This document shows, one piece after another, positions 44,597-56,868 of a stretch of DNA of 64,000 nt; the stretch's first letter is position 1, and each line of letters starts with the position of its first letter. This DNA is from Pyxicephalus adspersus. Lineage: Eukaryota > Chordata > Amphibia > Anura > Pyxicephalidae. The stretch is taken from assembly GCF_032062135.1 (NCBI RefSeq), contig NC_092859.1, forward strand, positions 153,650,564 through 153,714,563, read 5' to 3'. The notes beneath the pieces were generated by a model. The model was not told where the DNA came from and ran no database searches. It saw only the letters and a program-made list of their open reading frames with translations. A program made the translations under genes and the position numbers.

Positions 44597-44925
44597 TAGG
44601 CAGCGTACACATGTAAGATGATTCTAGCTCAATATGATCGGTCGGGATTGTCTTGGGCAAGAATCTGACATGTGTACAGCAATCACCTGGTGTCGTTAAT
44701 CGGACAGATCCATGAAAGACCAACGGAGAATGATGAGCGCTGTAGAAGTCAAAGGAGAAGAGCACATTGGGATGCCATTTGCTCCTACCCCCCCTTCCTC
44801 CGTCCATGGAACAGAACTGTGCTGTGTGCATAGAGCTGGTTCCATCATCATCAGTTTTTTGTTGCTAAAATGAACAGGAAAGATCATTTCCAATGATTGT
44901 CAAGGTGCTGAGATGTTAGCTTGGT
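44597..44925. mobile_element. Harbinger-like TIR element, decayed copy
   Basis: AGGCAGCGTACACATGTAAG at the left, AGAATCTGACATGTGTACAG inside, and GGAAAGATCATTTCCAATG near the right. Confidence 0.6.
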
Positions 44926-45049
44926 CAAAATTTTAGAAAAGAAACTAAAACAATGGCATACCCATCAATTGGGTGCTCAACTTTAAAACTTTAGTTTTAA
45001 ATAAAATACTGAGATTTACAAATGAAGCAAACAAAACTTCCTGGGAATT

Positions 45050-45385
45050 CATTCTGAGGCAAGTGGGGCTAAAGTCCCACTTTGAACATTGGCAAATCAG
45101 GCCGGTGGTTATTGCAAAAAAAAAGACAAGAGATGACCCTTCCGCAATACCTGCTCTTACCTGCCTAACCACCCACTTGGTGTCAAATTTTGCTAAGCTG
45201 CACATTCCAGGGAAACCCAGCAATCCTGACTTCCCTTGCACGTACCGGGAATAAATCATCCTGGCCAATAAAGATGGCTGAAGATCATTTTCAGGAAGAA
45301 AGGAAGAAGGAAGATGGTGGTGCCCTGTGACATGGAAATGGGTAAAGGTAAGTATTGCGGGTTTAGTTCTGCTCAAACTCTGGGC
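45050..45385 (+). repeat. Dispersed repeat, GGTTTAGTTCTGCTC end
   Basis: AAAGTCCCACTTTGAACATT, GCTGCACATTCCAGGGAAAC, AAGATGGCTGAAGATC and AAAGGTAAGTATTGCGGG: same layout as 34180-34640. Confidence 0.55.
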
Positions 45386-47983
45386 AGCTACCAATACAGG
45401 TAATGGCAGGCTAGAGAAGCTGTTCTTAGTTTATAGGGAACCTTAGTTTCATACAGGTTTCCCAAAGTTTCATACAGGTCTCCATGAAGGAATGAGATAA
45501 CAACTCTAAATATGTTTTTCCTAATCTGGGGCCTAAAAGAGAAAAATAATTAAACATTTGCAAACTGACCACAGTCTCTAGAATAAAACCAAATGCAGAA
45601 CCAAAAACTCACAGCACTCAGTTGTCCCACAAAGATATTGAGCTGCAGTGCAATGCAAAAGCACATTTTCCCAGTTGTCCTCTGTCCTGTTCAATTCTAG
45701 GTTTATTTGGGATTTCATTTTTAGACATACTTGTAGTCTTTTGGAGTTTTAGAATATTAGCCATTTAATTATATATTGTATGCAATTGTTTTTATAAATG
45801 TGCACATTGCCAGTACTGAGAACATTCTATGAATAAAAAGAAGCTATTAAACATATCAGCATGCCAAAAATGAAAATGCAGCCTGATTCTGTAAAGGCCT
45901 CTGGATAAAACTTTGTATCACTTAGATGGATAGATTGTATTAACAACAATCTCGTGCAAAAAGTCAACCATGCCTGAAAAGATTAGTATAAAAATGTGCT
46001 GACCTGAATAACGCATGGCCTTTGACCTTCAGGATTTTTGGAAATTTACAGTCACGTCTGTGTGATTCTCATATGAATAGAAATCTGTTTCTAATGGTTC
46101 TAGTGTGACAATGCTAGGCCCCAACTATTATTACTGCAGACTTCAGAGTCACGCAGGTCCTTGAAAAACTGAATTTATTGGGCCACCACCAACAGATGGA
46201 AAGCTATAAATTAGTAAATGTTATCCTGGAATCATTGACCCTTTAATAAAAGTGATAAAAAAGTTTTACTCTGGTCAGGGATCCACCACTGCTAAAAAAT
46301 TGCTAAACCACTATCACAATGTAGTATATCAATCCAGTATTTAAAAAAATATAATAAATGGGTCAAACACTTATTAAGCCATGTGGCAATCTGGAGGACC
46401 AAGGCCTATTATTTCTGGACTGCAAAATGAGTGGTCCATTGCTGTCTGGTGACATTGACACAACTGGTTGTCCATTGGTAAGGTCCTCATACATTACCGA
46501 AGACTTGAAACCACAGGAAAAGGCTTCAGCACAAATTATAACTTTGTATCACTTCCCGAAATTGTGCTATTGACGGGTATGTGAATGCAGATCAGGTGAG
46601 AATATAAGGGCATTGGAAGTTTTTGAATACATTTTTGATGGTAGTGGGGTAGATAGAATGGATTATTAGAAGGCTGGGGTAACATGTACTTAGAGTTTAG
46701 CTTAGTAAGAGAGATTCAATCTCTCAAAGACAAAGTGACCCTAAAGCAAGCAGCATCTATTGTTGGGAATCATAGAATGATGAGCAAACTAAAAGATCTA
46801 CTAACTCACTGATCATTGAACTATTCAGATCAACCACTGATAAGAGAACAGTCGAATGTTAATACTTGCGCTTGGTCCAGTTTGGTCAGATACCAACTAG
46901 TTTATTGAACATGGATGGCAGACCACATCCAAGATAAAATCTTGATTGGTTACCGCAATTTAATTCAGTTAGGGGCTTGTATTCATTTTAAAGACATCTT
47001 TTCCCTTCCTCTTTAAAATCCCAAACACACAATCATAGAGCATTAATTTGTAATTTGACCAAAATTTATAAAGACACCACCCAAGCCAAGAGTCCTCAAG
47101 TTCGGTGAATCCTGTAGACACGCTTTACGGAGTACATTAAAAACTGGTGCTTTTCATGTGTTATCTTAATACAGTACTCAGGAAATCCATTAGGATTACG
47201 TTTTAATAGTATTTTTAGCCATACATTTTAACTGCTAGGTACACAGAAAAGGGTGTTGCAATGGGTACCAGCAGCATGCAGCCATCCTGAGAGAAGGATC
47301 TATACAAAGCAATACAATCATCAAGTCTACATTCACATGTAAAATGTACTACGCATGCTGATGATTAAGTTTGTGTATAGAGCCATATATCAAGTTGCTG
47401 AGAGTACTTTGTGCACTTTAGAAAGGCATTCTAAGTGTGACCTTTAACTATTAATGTGTAACCCATTGTACCATCTATAAAATCACATTTTCTTTGATTT
47501 TACCAGTAATATTCCATTTGCTTATCTTTAATGGAATAACATTTTCTAATCTATACCCAGTCCATTTGTAAAGCCTTGCAGTGATAAAGAGTAAGGCCTG
47601 CAGCCATTTAATGGATAAGAAAAGCAGCACGGTGGCTGAGGCATAACTAATAGCACCACAAGAGTGTTTGCTCTTGTATTTTATGCCAGCATCAATATTT
47701 GTGCAGAGGTTGATAAGAGGATCACCTGAACATGTACGCCATTTTACCATATGTTGCACTCTTCTATGGCTGTTAACTGCATGCTAATCCTCAAGACATG
47801 ATGCAAAGCTGAAAAAGATGAGGACAAAATAAACAAAGGGCATTCAAGTTTAAGTCTGTCAACAGTGTGACATCAAAATGTCAGTTTGCCCTTTTGATGG
47901 CTAATCACACAACTACAAGGCACTTTTTCTATGTTTTTATAGCTATATAGCTAATTTCTTTGTGATCAAGGCCGCTCATAGAC
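45386..47983. other. Nothing recognised
   Basis: About 2.6 kb of AT-rich sequence. Frames under 95 codons, no splice context, no clear repeat ends. Confidence 0.4.
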
Positions 47984-48007
47984 TAAAGCTACATGCACAC
48001 TCTAGAT

Positions 48008-48332
48008 CAGGGGTCAGCAAACTTTTTTGGCTACTAGGCCATTTCAGGAGGTCAAGAAGGCACACTAGGCCGGACTCTCTCCCGAGTCCCGCGCTGATGG
48101 CTCTGCCCCCACCAGGAAGGGAAATCGGAGGAGAGGGAATGTCCCCTTACCCCGGAGGCCGAAGTGTTAATGCTGGCTGCGGTAAGTAGGGAAGGGAGGG
48201 TTAACAAGAAGGCTCAAGAGCTGCATGCGGCTCCGGGACTGCGAGTTGCTGACCCCTGCTGGCTGGTATTAGGCTGATTGTCCGGGGGGTACAAATACTG
48301 GCTAGGCCGTATCTGGAGTTTGCCATCCTCTG
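48008..48332. mobile_element. hAT-type MITE with perfect 8-bp duplication (nested)
   Basis: CAGGGGTCAGCAAACTTTTT at the left and GAGTTTGCCATCCTCTG at the right are imperfect inverted ends. CTCTAGAT flanks both sides (48000-48007, 48333-48340), matching the nTCTAGAn preference known for Charlie-type hATs. GC-rich interior, no transposase. Confidence 0.88.
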
Positions 48333-48378
48333 CTCTAGATGATCATCGATCAAGATCAATGGTCAGGATCATCTAGGA

Positions 48379-48669
48379 CAGGCATGGGTAAACTATGGCC
48401 TGCGGGCCAAATACAGCCCTTTGGGCTTTTTATTCTGGCCCATCAATTATTGGTACAAAATTGTCCACTGGCTAAAAAGTTTGACCAACAACATTGTTTC
48501 CATTGAAATGGAATGCAATTTGAAAGTGTTTTCTTTTAGTTAACAGCTTTTACATGTTGTTTATATAAAATCTTACAAACGCTCTCCATTTGTCTGATAT
48601 TGGCCTGGCCCATCTCTCAAATTTTAATACTCATTGTGGCCCCTGAGCCAACAAGTTTGCCCACTCCTG
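48379..48669. mobile_element. Second hAT-type MITE nested in the same element
   Basis: CAGGCATGGGTAAACTATGG and AACAAGTTTGCCCACTCCTG are inverted ends. The flanks ATCTAGGA (48371-48378) and GTCTAGGG (48670-48677) share TCTAGG. It is 291 bp with internal GGCC-rich ends and no code. Confidence 0.82.
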
Positions 48670-48800
48670 GTCTAGGGTGAAAATCAAGCATGTGTACAGT
48701 GATAACCCAATGTTATTCATCAATGCATTCTGTTGGACTTAGTGGGGATCATTTTCTTATGAAGAAAATCACAAATGGGTGCCACCAGCTCATCCTCCCA

Positions 48801-50616
48801 CTTTTTTGGGGTTAGTTTCATTTTAAATGTTTGGTTCAGTGCTATAGTGAATTGTGTGTACCAGCAACTTGAAGTCCACATAAGTCTTCTGAGTACAGAA
48901 AGAAGCAAATGCAACAGACTGGAGTGTACTGTGCCATTTTGTAAAGCTTGACTGCATATATGCTTTTGCCAGTATTTCCCAGGGACTGACACTCCTGGTA
49001 GAAGGGACCCAAGTGGAATTACTATATTTGATCCAGCTCTACTGCCTTTCTAAAGTGACCAAGTCTCCTTTGTCTATCAGACTGCTATCCCCTACCAGCT
49101 ATAAAGATTGGCATCAGTGCCTGAGCCCCAAACTTATACCGAGAGCCTTACATTGTCTCACCACTACTAGTTGCAACACATTTGACACTATGTAGACATA
49201 GAGGTGGCAGAGCCCTTATCAAAGGGCCCAACTCTTATCTGGTTTTAGAGTTATTTCACACTGCTGTCAAGGGAATCAAATTATCCTGTTGTGAGGTGTT
49301 CTCCAGAATGTGCCACCATCTATGCAAATTTCCATATTTTGTGCCATGTGCAAATTTAGATTACATCATCAGAGGTGTTATTGTCAAGTGACATCTAGAA
49401 AGGTCTGGTAACCCCTCTTATCTTTTCTTCACTCCTGCTAGTTTAGCTTCCAGACTCCATAGGTCATGCTCTGAGCCCCCTTCCCGAAACATCTGACAGG
49501 AACCAGTCCCCCAGTTGCCCATCCCTTGAAAATCCCTTTTGTGCATGAAGGTAGGGGAGCTACAGTTGATTTAAAGGTTACTTGGGCTTCCTAACTCTTT
49601 GACTTTGTAGTTCTGTTGTTTGCACCTTTTATATCTGTCCTATTTATGGAAAATTGAGAATGCCACTGCTTAAAATTGAATCTTCAGGATCTTCCACCTC
49701 CACCCTACTAAATGCATATCCGCCTACCAAGGCAGAGAATGGAAATGGTAACACTTTAGAGGGAGGTGATTGAACTGCATTGGGCCTACAAGTCCTGGGA
49801 AAAGGCAAAGTGTATTCCAAAAAGATTTCTCCCCGACCTCAACAGGTGGGCTTCTGAATAAATGTAGTTATCTGAAACCAAGGCATGATTGTTTTCTAGT
49901 GCATTTCCCTTGGGGTTATGTGCACCCTTTCAAGTTACCTCTTAGAATAGTAGCCCCAGTGGTAGCTCTACTATACATACTGGTCACCCCCAATTGTGTG
50001 CTATTGCGGTTCTTTCCAGTAGTCCCGACTGTTGTTCTGATCTCTTTTGGCCAGTGTGTTCCCACAAGCTCAGATTGCTAGGAATGAATGCTCAACCCAC
50101 AAGGAAAGAAGCTGAGCCTAATACTGGGCTGGGGATACATTTCCATTTTCATTATCCTAGGAAGGAGAGATCTGCAGACTACCTGGGACCATAGGAACAT
50201 CTTTCAGGTGATGGTATATCCAAGAAACAGGTGGCTAGGTTCAACGATTTAGCTTTGAAAGCATCTAAGGTCTCATTTATAGTTTCTTACATTCTATGTC
50301 TTCCTAGACCTCTTGGGAGATTGTCTTCTTTTTATAAATGACCACACAGCACTAAATTTTAAAGTATGTTGTGTCAACCCTACCACTTTATTTTGGATGC
50401 ATCACAACGGATACCTCTTTGACCTCTTCACATTTACTCTCACCCAGCCCCAGCCCTTTCTTGTGCCTTAGACATATTTAGCTTACAAAATATCTGACTA
50501 AGCAAATAGTAATTTGTTCACTTAAGAAACAGATATAGCAAAAGACATTAAAAGGTATATTTAGCAGACTAAAACAGAGAAAGTTGAAGGTACTTTTTAC
50601 AATTATCAGCACAACC
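48801..50616. other. Unassigned, possibly retroelement-derived
   Basis: Lower AT than surroundings and long broken frames at 49770-50194 in two registers, with phrases such as KRFLPDLNRWASE in a third. This could be a decayed coding element, but no family can be named. Confidence 0.3.
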
Positions 50617-50870
50617 AAGGTTCTGTGAAACCCTGGGATTCCTTCACAGGTTGCTGGGAAGCCCAACAACCTCTTGTGCAATGAGCTATTTGTGACTCTC
50701 AGGTCAGTGTAACTGACACCAATGATCTTTTTGGCTATCTGTGACATTCTTCCCAAAGGTCAGCAAAAAAGAGTAATTCTTCTAACTGCCCATTCACTAA
50801 TGTACTGTAAGCTGTGGATAAATTAATTATAGAAGTGGTTCCCCCATGTATAAAAGGCTGAGAAACACTG
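50617..50870 (-). mobile_element. hAT-type MITE, minus orientation
   Basis: Complement of the 28217-28499 family: CCAATGATCTTTTTGGC, CAGGTCAGTGTAACTGACAC, GTTCCCCCATGTATAAAAGG and the end GGCTGAGAAACACTG. Confidence 0.7.
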
Positions 50871-51827
50871 AGCTAAACAGTACAGCAAATAGCAGATCCT
50901 AACACTTCAAATGTCATCAAATAAACATTCCATATTTGCAGAAAAAAGTTGTATACAAACTTGACTACTACAGTAATCAGTCATTGTGACAGAAATAGGA
51001 AAGGGAAATGACAGGATCACAAAGTATGCACGAGGATAGCTCTGTCAATGGCAGCCAAGAAGTATGCATGATGTAAAGGCCAAGGGGACACTTTTACAAT
51101 GGGAATCATACAACTATGTGTCATGTAAAGGCCACAGTAGACTGACAGCAGCAGGCTGCAAGTAAACAGTCTTACAAAATGCTAAATACAAGTTCTCAAA
51201 ATATAAATCACAACACCTATGTCCAAGGTCATGGAAGTCCTCTTACTGTATATAACTAATTTAAAAGCTTTAATCAACTAGGCCCAGTGTGTGTGTTTGC
51301 TCAAATTTCCTCTTTTAAAAGTAAGATCTTTGGTATGCATGAATGTTAGTATTGTATTTCTGTTTTCATAGGTTTTTGGTGAAGTAGTGATGATTAGCAC
51401 ATTTTTCACATTTGCAGATTGGGTTGAGCAGTGTTACCATATAACCTGTGTAAGACTTATGACACCCGATTCTGGTTCTGTCAATGCAACAAGAAGAAAG
51501 AAGAAGAAAAAGTGCTGAAAGGAAGGGGTATTAATCTGTACCTGTTACTTTACCCTGGATGGGAGGTTAAGGCTTATTTTAAATGCTCCACTGCACTCCC
51601 AACCTCTCCCGTTCAACCATATGAGTGTTGGTTGGAAACAATTTTGTGAATGTGTTTTTAAGCAGTTTTGTTGGTTTGTGGTTCAGTTCATTGGAGTGAT
51701 ATTTAGTTTCCAGCCTCCCTGGATTGGCCAGCCGCTTCCATTGCCTTGATTAGGGACATGTTCCAACAGAAGTGAGCTGTGAGGACCTGAGTAGTAAGGA
51801 TTGGAGATGGCCCACCATATATTATTG
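50871..51827. other. Nothing recognised
   Basis: AT-rich single-copy-looking sequence. Confidence 0.4.
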
Positions 51828-51985
51828 TGGTGATCTATGGAAAGAATGTTTCCTACATTGCTGGTCTTTGGAAAGTTTATCTCCCTTACAGATAGCCAAA
51901 AATTTCACAAACTTCTCATTGCTCAAGGAAATCCAGCAACCTCTACCCTAGAGTTCCACATAACCTTGGTTTTGCAGTACGGTGA
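51828..51985 (+). mobile_element. hAT-type MITE fragment, decayed
   Basis: CATTGCTGGTCTTTGG, CTTACAGATAGCCAAAAA and CTCATTGCTCAAGGAA keep the family order with deletions. Confidence 0.5.
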
Positions 51986-52192
51986 ACGGCACCTAAACTG
52001 CACTCAACCATTCAACAAATGGTCAAATGGTGGTTGATTCCTAAAAATTGCTCCTGGGTGCATATAGGGGCACCCAGGAGTGGCTAATCAAGCAGTTTTT
52101 CAACCATCTGAAAGAGGCCTAAGTGTTCAAGTTTCTGTAGATAATTATTTTGAACAACTTCTAGGGAAACTGCATATTTTTCAAATATATAT

Positions 52193-52632
52193 AGTAACAT
52201 ACAGTTAGTCAGGTCAAAAAAAGACAGAAAACCATCAAGTTCAACCACTAAGGAAATAAACATACTACAAACCAGCTCCAACATGGGGAAAAAATTCCTT
52301 CCTGATTCTGTGAGGCAATCGGATGCTCCCTGGATCAGCAATCTCTGCTATCTTTACTTTAAAGCTGTAATCCCCATTTATATTCTGTGTTTCTAGAAAT
52401 CATCCAGCTTTTTTTTTAAAACAATCTATAGAACTTGCTGAAAGTACTTCCTGAGGGAGCCGATTCCACACATTCACAGACCTTACAGTTAAGAATCCTT
52501 TCCTAATCCTCCAGATGCAAAGAGCGCCCCCCTTGTCCTTTGTAACAATCTTAAAGTGAATAATCAAAAAGAGACTTCTCCAAATGGACCATTTATATAT
52601 TTATACAGGGTGATCATATTTCCCCCTTAAAG
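52193..52632 (-). mobile_element. CR1-clade LINE 3' end, minus strand
   Basis: AACCATCAAGTTCAACCAC, GCTCCCTGGATCAGC, AAGTACTTCCTGAGGGAGC, CGATTCCACACATTCACAG and CAGGGTGATCATATTTCCC. This is the longest CR1 copy in the window, but with several stops. Confidence 0.75.
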
Positions 52633-52639
52633 AGGAATG

Positions 52640-53130
52640 AAAATGAAAAATGCCCAATACAAAAAAATACATTTACCTTCAATCCTGCAACGCAGTCAGG
52701 CGATCCGTAGGTGTCTTCCATCAGGTCCCCCGTCATCCTGGTATCCATCCCCAAGCAGGCGTGCTGGGCGCCCCCATCCTTGCCTCTTCTTCTGGGTTCT
52801 TCTTCCTACGTCACCCGACCCAGGTGTGAAATCGGGTGGTGTAGGTTGAAAAAAAACTTGGAGATTTCACTGTGCATGCGTGAGATCAGCTCGGGCATGT
52901 GCAGAAGGAGCACCCAAGAGCCTTCCGGGATGCGCAACGTAGGTATCCCAGGAGGCTTTGCGCTTAGGCGTTAGAGAATTAGGGGGCAGGGCGGCACCCG
53001 TTTCTTTAAAAAAAAAGTGTGTTGCACTTAAAAAAAATACAAAGAATTTTTACCTTACATAAAAGGGTTGTCTACCCTTCTATGTGAAAAATTTAATTTC
53101 TGAAATTTCTGAGTTTAGGTACGCTTTAAA
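52640..53130 (+). repeat. Dispersed GC-rich repeat (TTTCACTGTGCATGCG family)
   Basis: Begins GAGGAATGAAAATGAAAAAT and ends near GTTTAGGTACGCTTTAA. The internal 52858-52960 part matches 14690-14930 in reverse. Frames through it are not credible genes. Confidence 0.55.
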
Positions 53131-54237
53131 CACTTCCTCTAAAAGGAGAATTAATTCATTTAGCTAATATCTCCTCAAGCTGAGCTCTTCTATTCCATTG
53201 TAACTAAAAACCATCAGTGTCAAACTCCTAATGTTAAAATCAAACCTATAGTAAAATGTGACCTTGTGGCCGTATTGAGGACTGGATGTAAGAATCATAT
53301 GAATTAGGAACCCGCTGTGCAGGGGATTGTTCTTGTGTAAGGAAAACTTTAATCACATGATTTTTTTATTGAAATCAGAAATATAGAAATAATATAGGCA
53401 TTTTTTTGCCTAATATGTTTTTTAACTAGCAAGAATATCTGAATTAGGGTAAACCCTTGTTTATCAAATAATGCAAATAATTATCCAATAAAGTAATAAA
53501 TGTAACTGAATAGGGTTAAAGGCCATCTGGTTTGGTAATGTTTCAGTAAACTGTTAACCTCTGGAAAATATAATGACTCAGGAGCAGCAGCACGGTTAGA
53601 CCTAATTACACAAGCCTTTTAATTACTTCACAGATTCTAATTAAGTAAGTGCCGAATTCCCTATATGATGGTGATTCATAGGAGCTGTTGCACTATTGAA
53701 TGGATGGGGGCTGATCCAACGGATGTAGTTTGTGAATCCAATGATATGTCAAAAACTATTTAAAGTCTACCTGAATTTTAGATGTCTTTTTAAATAAAAT
53801 GTATTAGCATTTTCTTCTCTGAAGCAGGATTAGCTACATACCTGTGCTTTGGCCATCTGAGGATCCATTACTGGGAATATTTACCAAGCTCCAGGCAACT
53901 TTAAAAATTAACCATGCAGTCGACCCCCACCCAACACTCCAATGAACAAAATGTTGTCTAATAAACGGGGAATGTAATAATCTCTACTGTATTCCTCATT
54001 CCCCATTCTGATGGTGTCCTCATATGTTGGCCAATGCTTCAGGTAGATTGGTAGGCCCTTAACATCATCATGTTCAATGGAGAGCATCAGGGTCTGCAAC
54101 CGGAAGAGTAGCTGGATTACGGGTTGTACAATGGGGAAGAAGCCTGCAAAAGCAAGGCTTATTTCAATTTCTCTAAACATAGTAAGCAACTAATTATCAG
54201 TCTTTTAAAAGGTAATACGTTTAATTCGATACTAGCA
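53131..54237. other. Nothing firmly recognised
   Basis: A 93-codon minus-strand frame (53908-54189) contains MGNEEYSRDYYIPRLLDN and a hydrophobic part. No family recognised. Confidence 0.35.
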
Positions 54238-54915
54238 AGATCCATCCTTCCCACCACTCTTCTTCTACCTCTCTTTGCAGTTCTCTTCATTGGCTTCCAT
54301 TTCACCTCAGAATCAAATTCAAGCTTCTGTGCTTTGCCTTCAAATCCCCCCACAGTTCTTGTCCCACTTACCTTTCTGACCTGATAGAAAAATGACCCCC
54401 TAGTCGCTCTCTCAACTCCTCCAATGACCTACTAATGACTTCCTCACTCATAACCTCATCACATGCATGGCTCCAAGACTTTTCTAGAGCTGCCCCAACT
54501 CTCTGGAATGGTCTTCCTCATCCAAATCAGCTTGCTTCTACATTTAAAAGAGCCCTCAAAACCCAACGCTTTAACCTCACCTACCGATTTTCTGTTTCCT
54601 AAACCCTCACTACTTCTTCTTCTTCTTCTTATTATTATTATTATTATTATTAATAATAATAATATTAATAATAAACAGGATTTTTATAGCACCAACATAT
54701 TACGCAGTGCTGTACATTAAATACTTACCCACCATTCCATATCCCCCTCCTATTGTGTGCTTCTTTCCCCACCTTAGGTTGTAAGCTCTTTCGAGCGGGA
54801 TCCTCTCCTCCTCCTGTGCCATTGTTTGTATTGTTTGTCTGTCATATGCAATCTCTGTTTAATGTACATTGCCACATAATATGTTGGCGCTATATAAATA
54901 CTACATAATAATAAT
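54238..54915 (+). mobile_element. L2-clade LINE 3' part, split by another L2 insertion
   Basis: RT C-terminal code is readable (LHWLPFHLRIKFKLLCFAF near 54284, then CPTYLSDLIEK, one stop, PSRSLNSSN, APTLWNGLPHP). After the inserted minus-strand tail (54615-54722) it resumes with CATATCCCCCTCCTATTGTG and ends GTTGGCGCTATATAAATAC plus (ATA)n. It lines up with 4215-4833. Confidence 0.85.
54615..54722 (-). repeat. Short L2 3' end inserted into another L2 copy
   Basis: (CTT)n(ATT)n, then AAACAGGATTTTTATAGCAC and GTACATTAAATA: only about 60 bp of L2 sequence plus its tail, opposite in orientation to the host copy. Confidence 0.8.
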
Positions 54916-56523
54916 AATCCATAAGTGACAAAGTTATGTAATTTACAGTAAACTAATTGGGGGGGGGGGGGGGGTAGTTTTACCAGCTGCTCTAAAGTGG
55001 GCTTTTTTAGGGCCAATCATGGTTTTGTAGATTTTAGTAGGGATTTAGCCAAATGGCATCTTGGACATTGGCTTTTTCTATATAATTCCCAACTAAATAC
55101 ATTCTGGATAATGAAAACTTTACAGTATATTTAAAAAAAATGTATGTTTCATTTAGCTATCATAATAAATCTTTTTTATTGCTTGGACAACTTAATACTA
55201 TATTAACCTAGATCCATAAGTGACAGAGTTATGTCACTTACAGTACACTAATTACAGTTTATTCATCATGGGATTGATTCCAGAACACAAGGACAATTTA
55301 CTATTGATTCGCTGCTATAATTCACAACCATTCAATTAAATTTCTCGCCCTAAAGCTATTCATATAAGAAACCAAGCAGGTCCAAGTGGCGATAAAATGT
55401 AAATATATGTATACAGTACATATAACGATATAAGATAGATATACAGAGTTATGTATAAAACAAAGCCCAAGTAACACAAGTTATTTTAGGGGGATTACAG
55501 GTTAGGTTTGGGTATGGGGTTAGCTGTGACCTAGTATTTTTGGGGTTGTGTTTGGTTACATTTAAAATTATATTTTTGTTTTTAAATTAAAATTATAAAT
55601 ATATAATAAATTGGTTTTAGGTCAATTATAAAAAAAGTAAAAATTTCGTTTGACATATTTATAGTTTTATATCGAGTCTCTCTGTATTTCCTGTGTTTAT
55701 ACAGGAAGGACATCATTTCACTTAGAATATACATTAAGATTGACGTCACTGTACACAACGCATTGATAAATCTGTTTGTTCATTTTCTAGGACACGTAAG
55801 TAGCCCCCATTCCCCCGGGGTAAATCCAATGCTTTGCACGATGCACATCCAGCAGATTAGGCAGTGATATTCTGCAAATCCTAATGTAATTGGAAATCCA
55901 TCTCATTGATTTCAGTCCTTTCAGAAAATAACTTCTAACAAAAAGGTCCTCAGGTTGCTGCCAAGTACCAGCGTGGGATTATTGGAAACAGAAGAAGCTC
56001 CGGAATTCCCAGGCAGAGATTTGTGTGATCATAGCAGGATTATTTATGGAGTAAATATTATTAGCTACTACTCTTAATTGTTACATGGTCCAATAATAAA
56101 CCTCAAGGGGACCAAGGAAAAGATAATTATTAAAGATGCTAATAGTTTAGCCCAAATGGTCCCATTTTGTAAGGACAGTTCCTCTTTTAAGCACAAAGTT
56201 TCCCCATTGTTACCTAGTGTTCCTGCTAAAACCACATTTCCTTTGTGGCTACACTCATTCCATTATATCTGTAAAGGATGCCATGGCTGCCACCCAAGCT
56301 GGACTTCCAACACATCTACCTTTGCTCATCTCCATGACATGAGGGCAGATAGGCTTAGCAGTTTACAAATACAATATGACAACTAAAATACCAATACTTT
56401 ACTCATCAACGTCAGCTCCCAGTAAGTTACTAGGTTGCTGCATTTCCGTGAAGATTAACCAATAATCTTTGATACTATTGGTGGAAGAACATTCCAGGGT
56501 TTGCTGCCTGTTTGGTGAGTCTT
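54916..56523. other. Nothing recognised; G15 homopolymer
   Basis: A run of 15 G at 54960-54974. The rest is AT-rich with no gene. CAACTTAATACTATATTAACCTAG-like AT-rich DNA continues to about 55.7 kb. Confidence 0.45.
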
Positions 56524-56605
56524 TGGCCCTGATTTAATAAAGTTCTCCAAGGCTGGAGAGGATTCACTTTCAACAGTGAAGCTGGGTGATACAGCAAACC
56601 TGTAT
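56524..56605 (+). mobile_element. Fold-back MITE, left arm only
   Basis: GGCCCTGATTTAATAAAG through AAGCTGGGTGATACAGCAAA, then the family match stops. Confidence 0.65.
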
Positions 56606-56652
56606 TGGGGTTCCTGTTCTGTCTGGTGCATTAAAGCTTCATTGGAGCTCTT

Positions 56653-56868
56653 TGATTCTGGTGATCTTTTTGAATATATGGGCGAACTCCAGAAGAACCA
56701 TTGATTCTTTTTAAATATATGAGCGAGCTCCAGAAGAACCATTGATTTTTTTTGAATATATGGGCAAGCTCCAGAAGAACCAATGATTCTTTTTAAATAT
56801 ATGGGGGAGCTCCAGAGGAATCATTGATTCTTTTTGAACATGAGTGATCTCCAGAGGAACCATTGTTC
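56653..56868 (+). repeat. 41-bp minisatellite (about 5 units)
   Basis: CTCCAGAAGAACC-type cores start at 56687, 56728, 56769, 56810 and 56849: period 41, 41, 41, 39. Each is followed by ATTGATTCTTTTTAAATATA with small changes. Confidence 0.92.

Larger units (their letters stand above)
47987..48800. mobile_element. Harbinger-like element split by two hAT insertions
   Basis: AGCTACATGCACACTCTAGA at the left continues, once the two inserts are removed, through GATGATCATCGATCAAG and then GGGTGAAAATCAAGCATGTG, matching GGGTGAAAATCTAGCATGTA at 32.5 kb. TAA precedes the left end. The right end is not clear. Confidence 0.6.

Noticed and set aside
48008..48259. hAT end at GTTGCTGACCCCTG (about 48259)
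   Set aside because: Its flank does not match CTCTAGAT. The outer end at 48332 gives a perfect 8-bp duplication, so the inner one is an internal inverted copy.
49770..50194. Retroelement polyprotein near 49-50.4 kb
   Set aside because: Some phrases look coding in shifting frames, but no reverse transcriptase, integrase or recombinase motif can be named.
52637..52974. Proline/serine-rich frames of 70-87 codons
   Set aside because: They lie in a dispersed GC-rich repeat shared with 14690-14930.
54960..54974. G15 run as a G-quadruplex element
   Set aside because: A single homopolymer with no loop-separated tracts. It may even be a length error in assembly.
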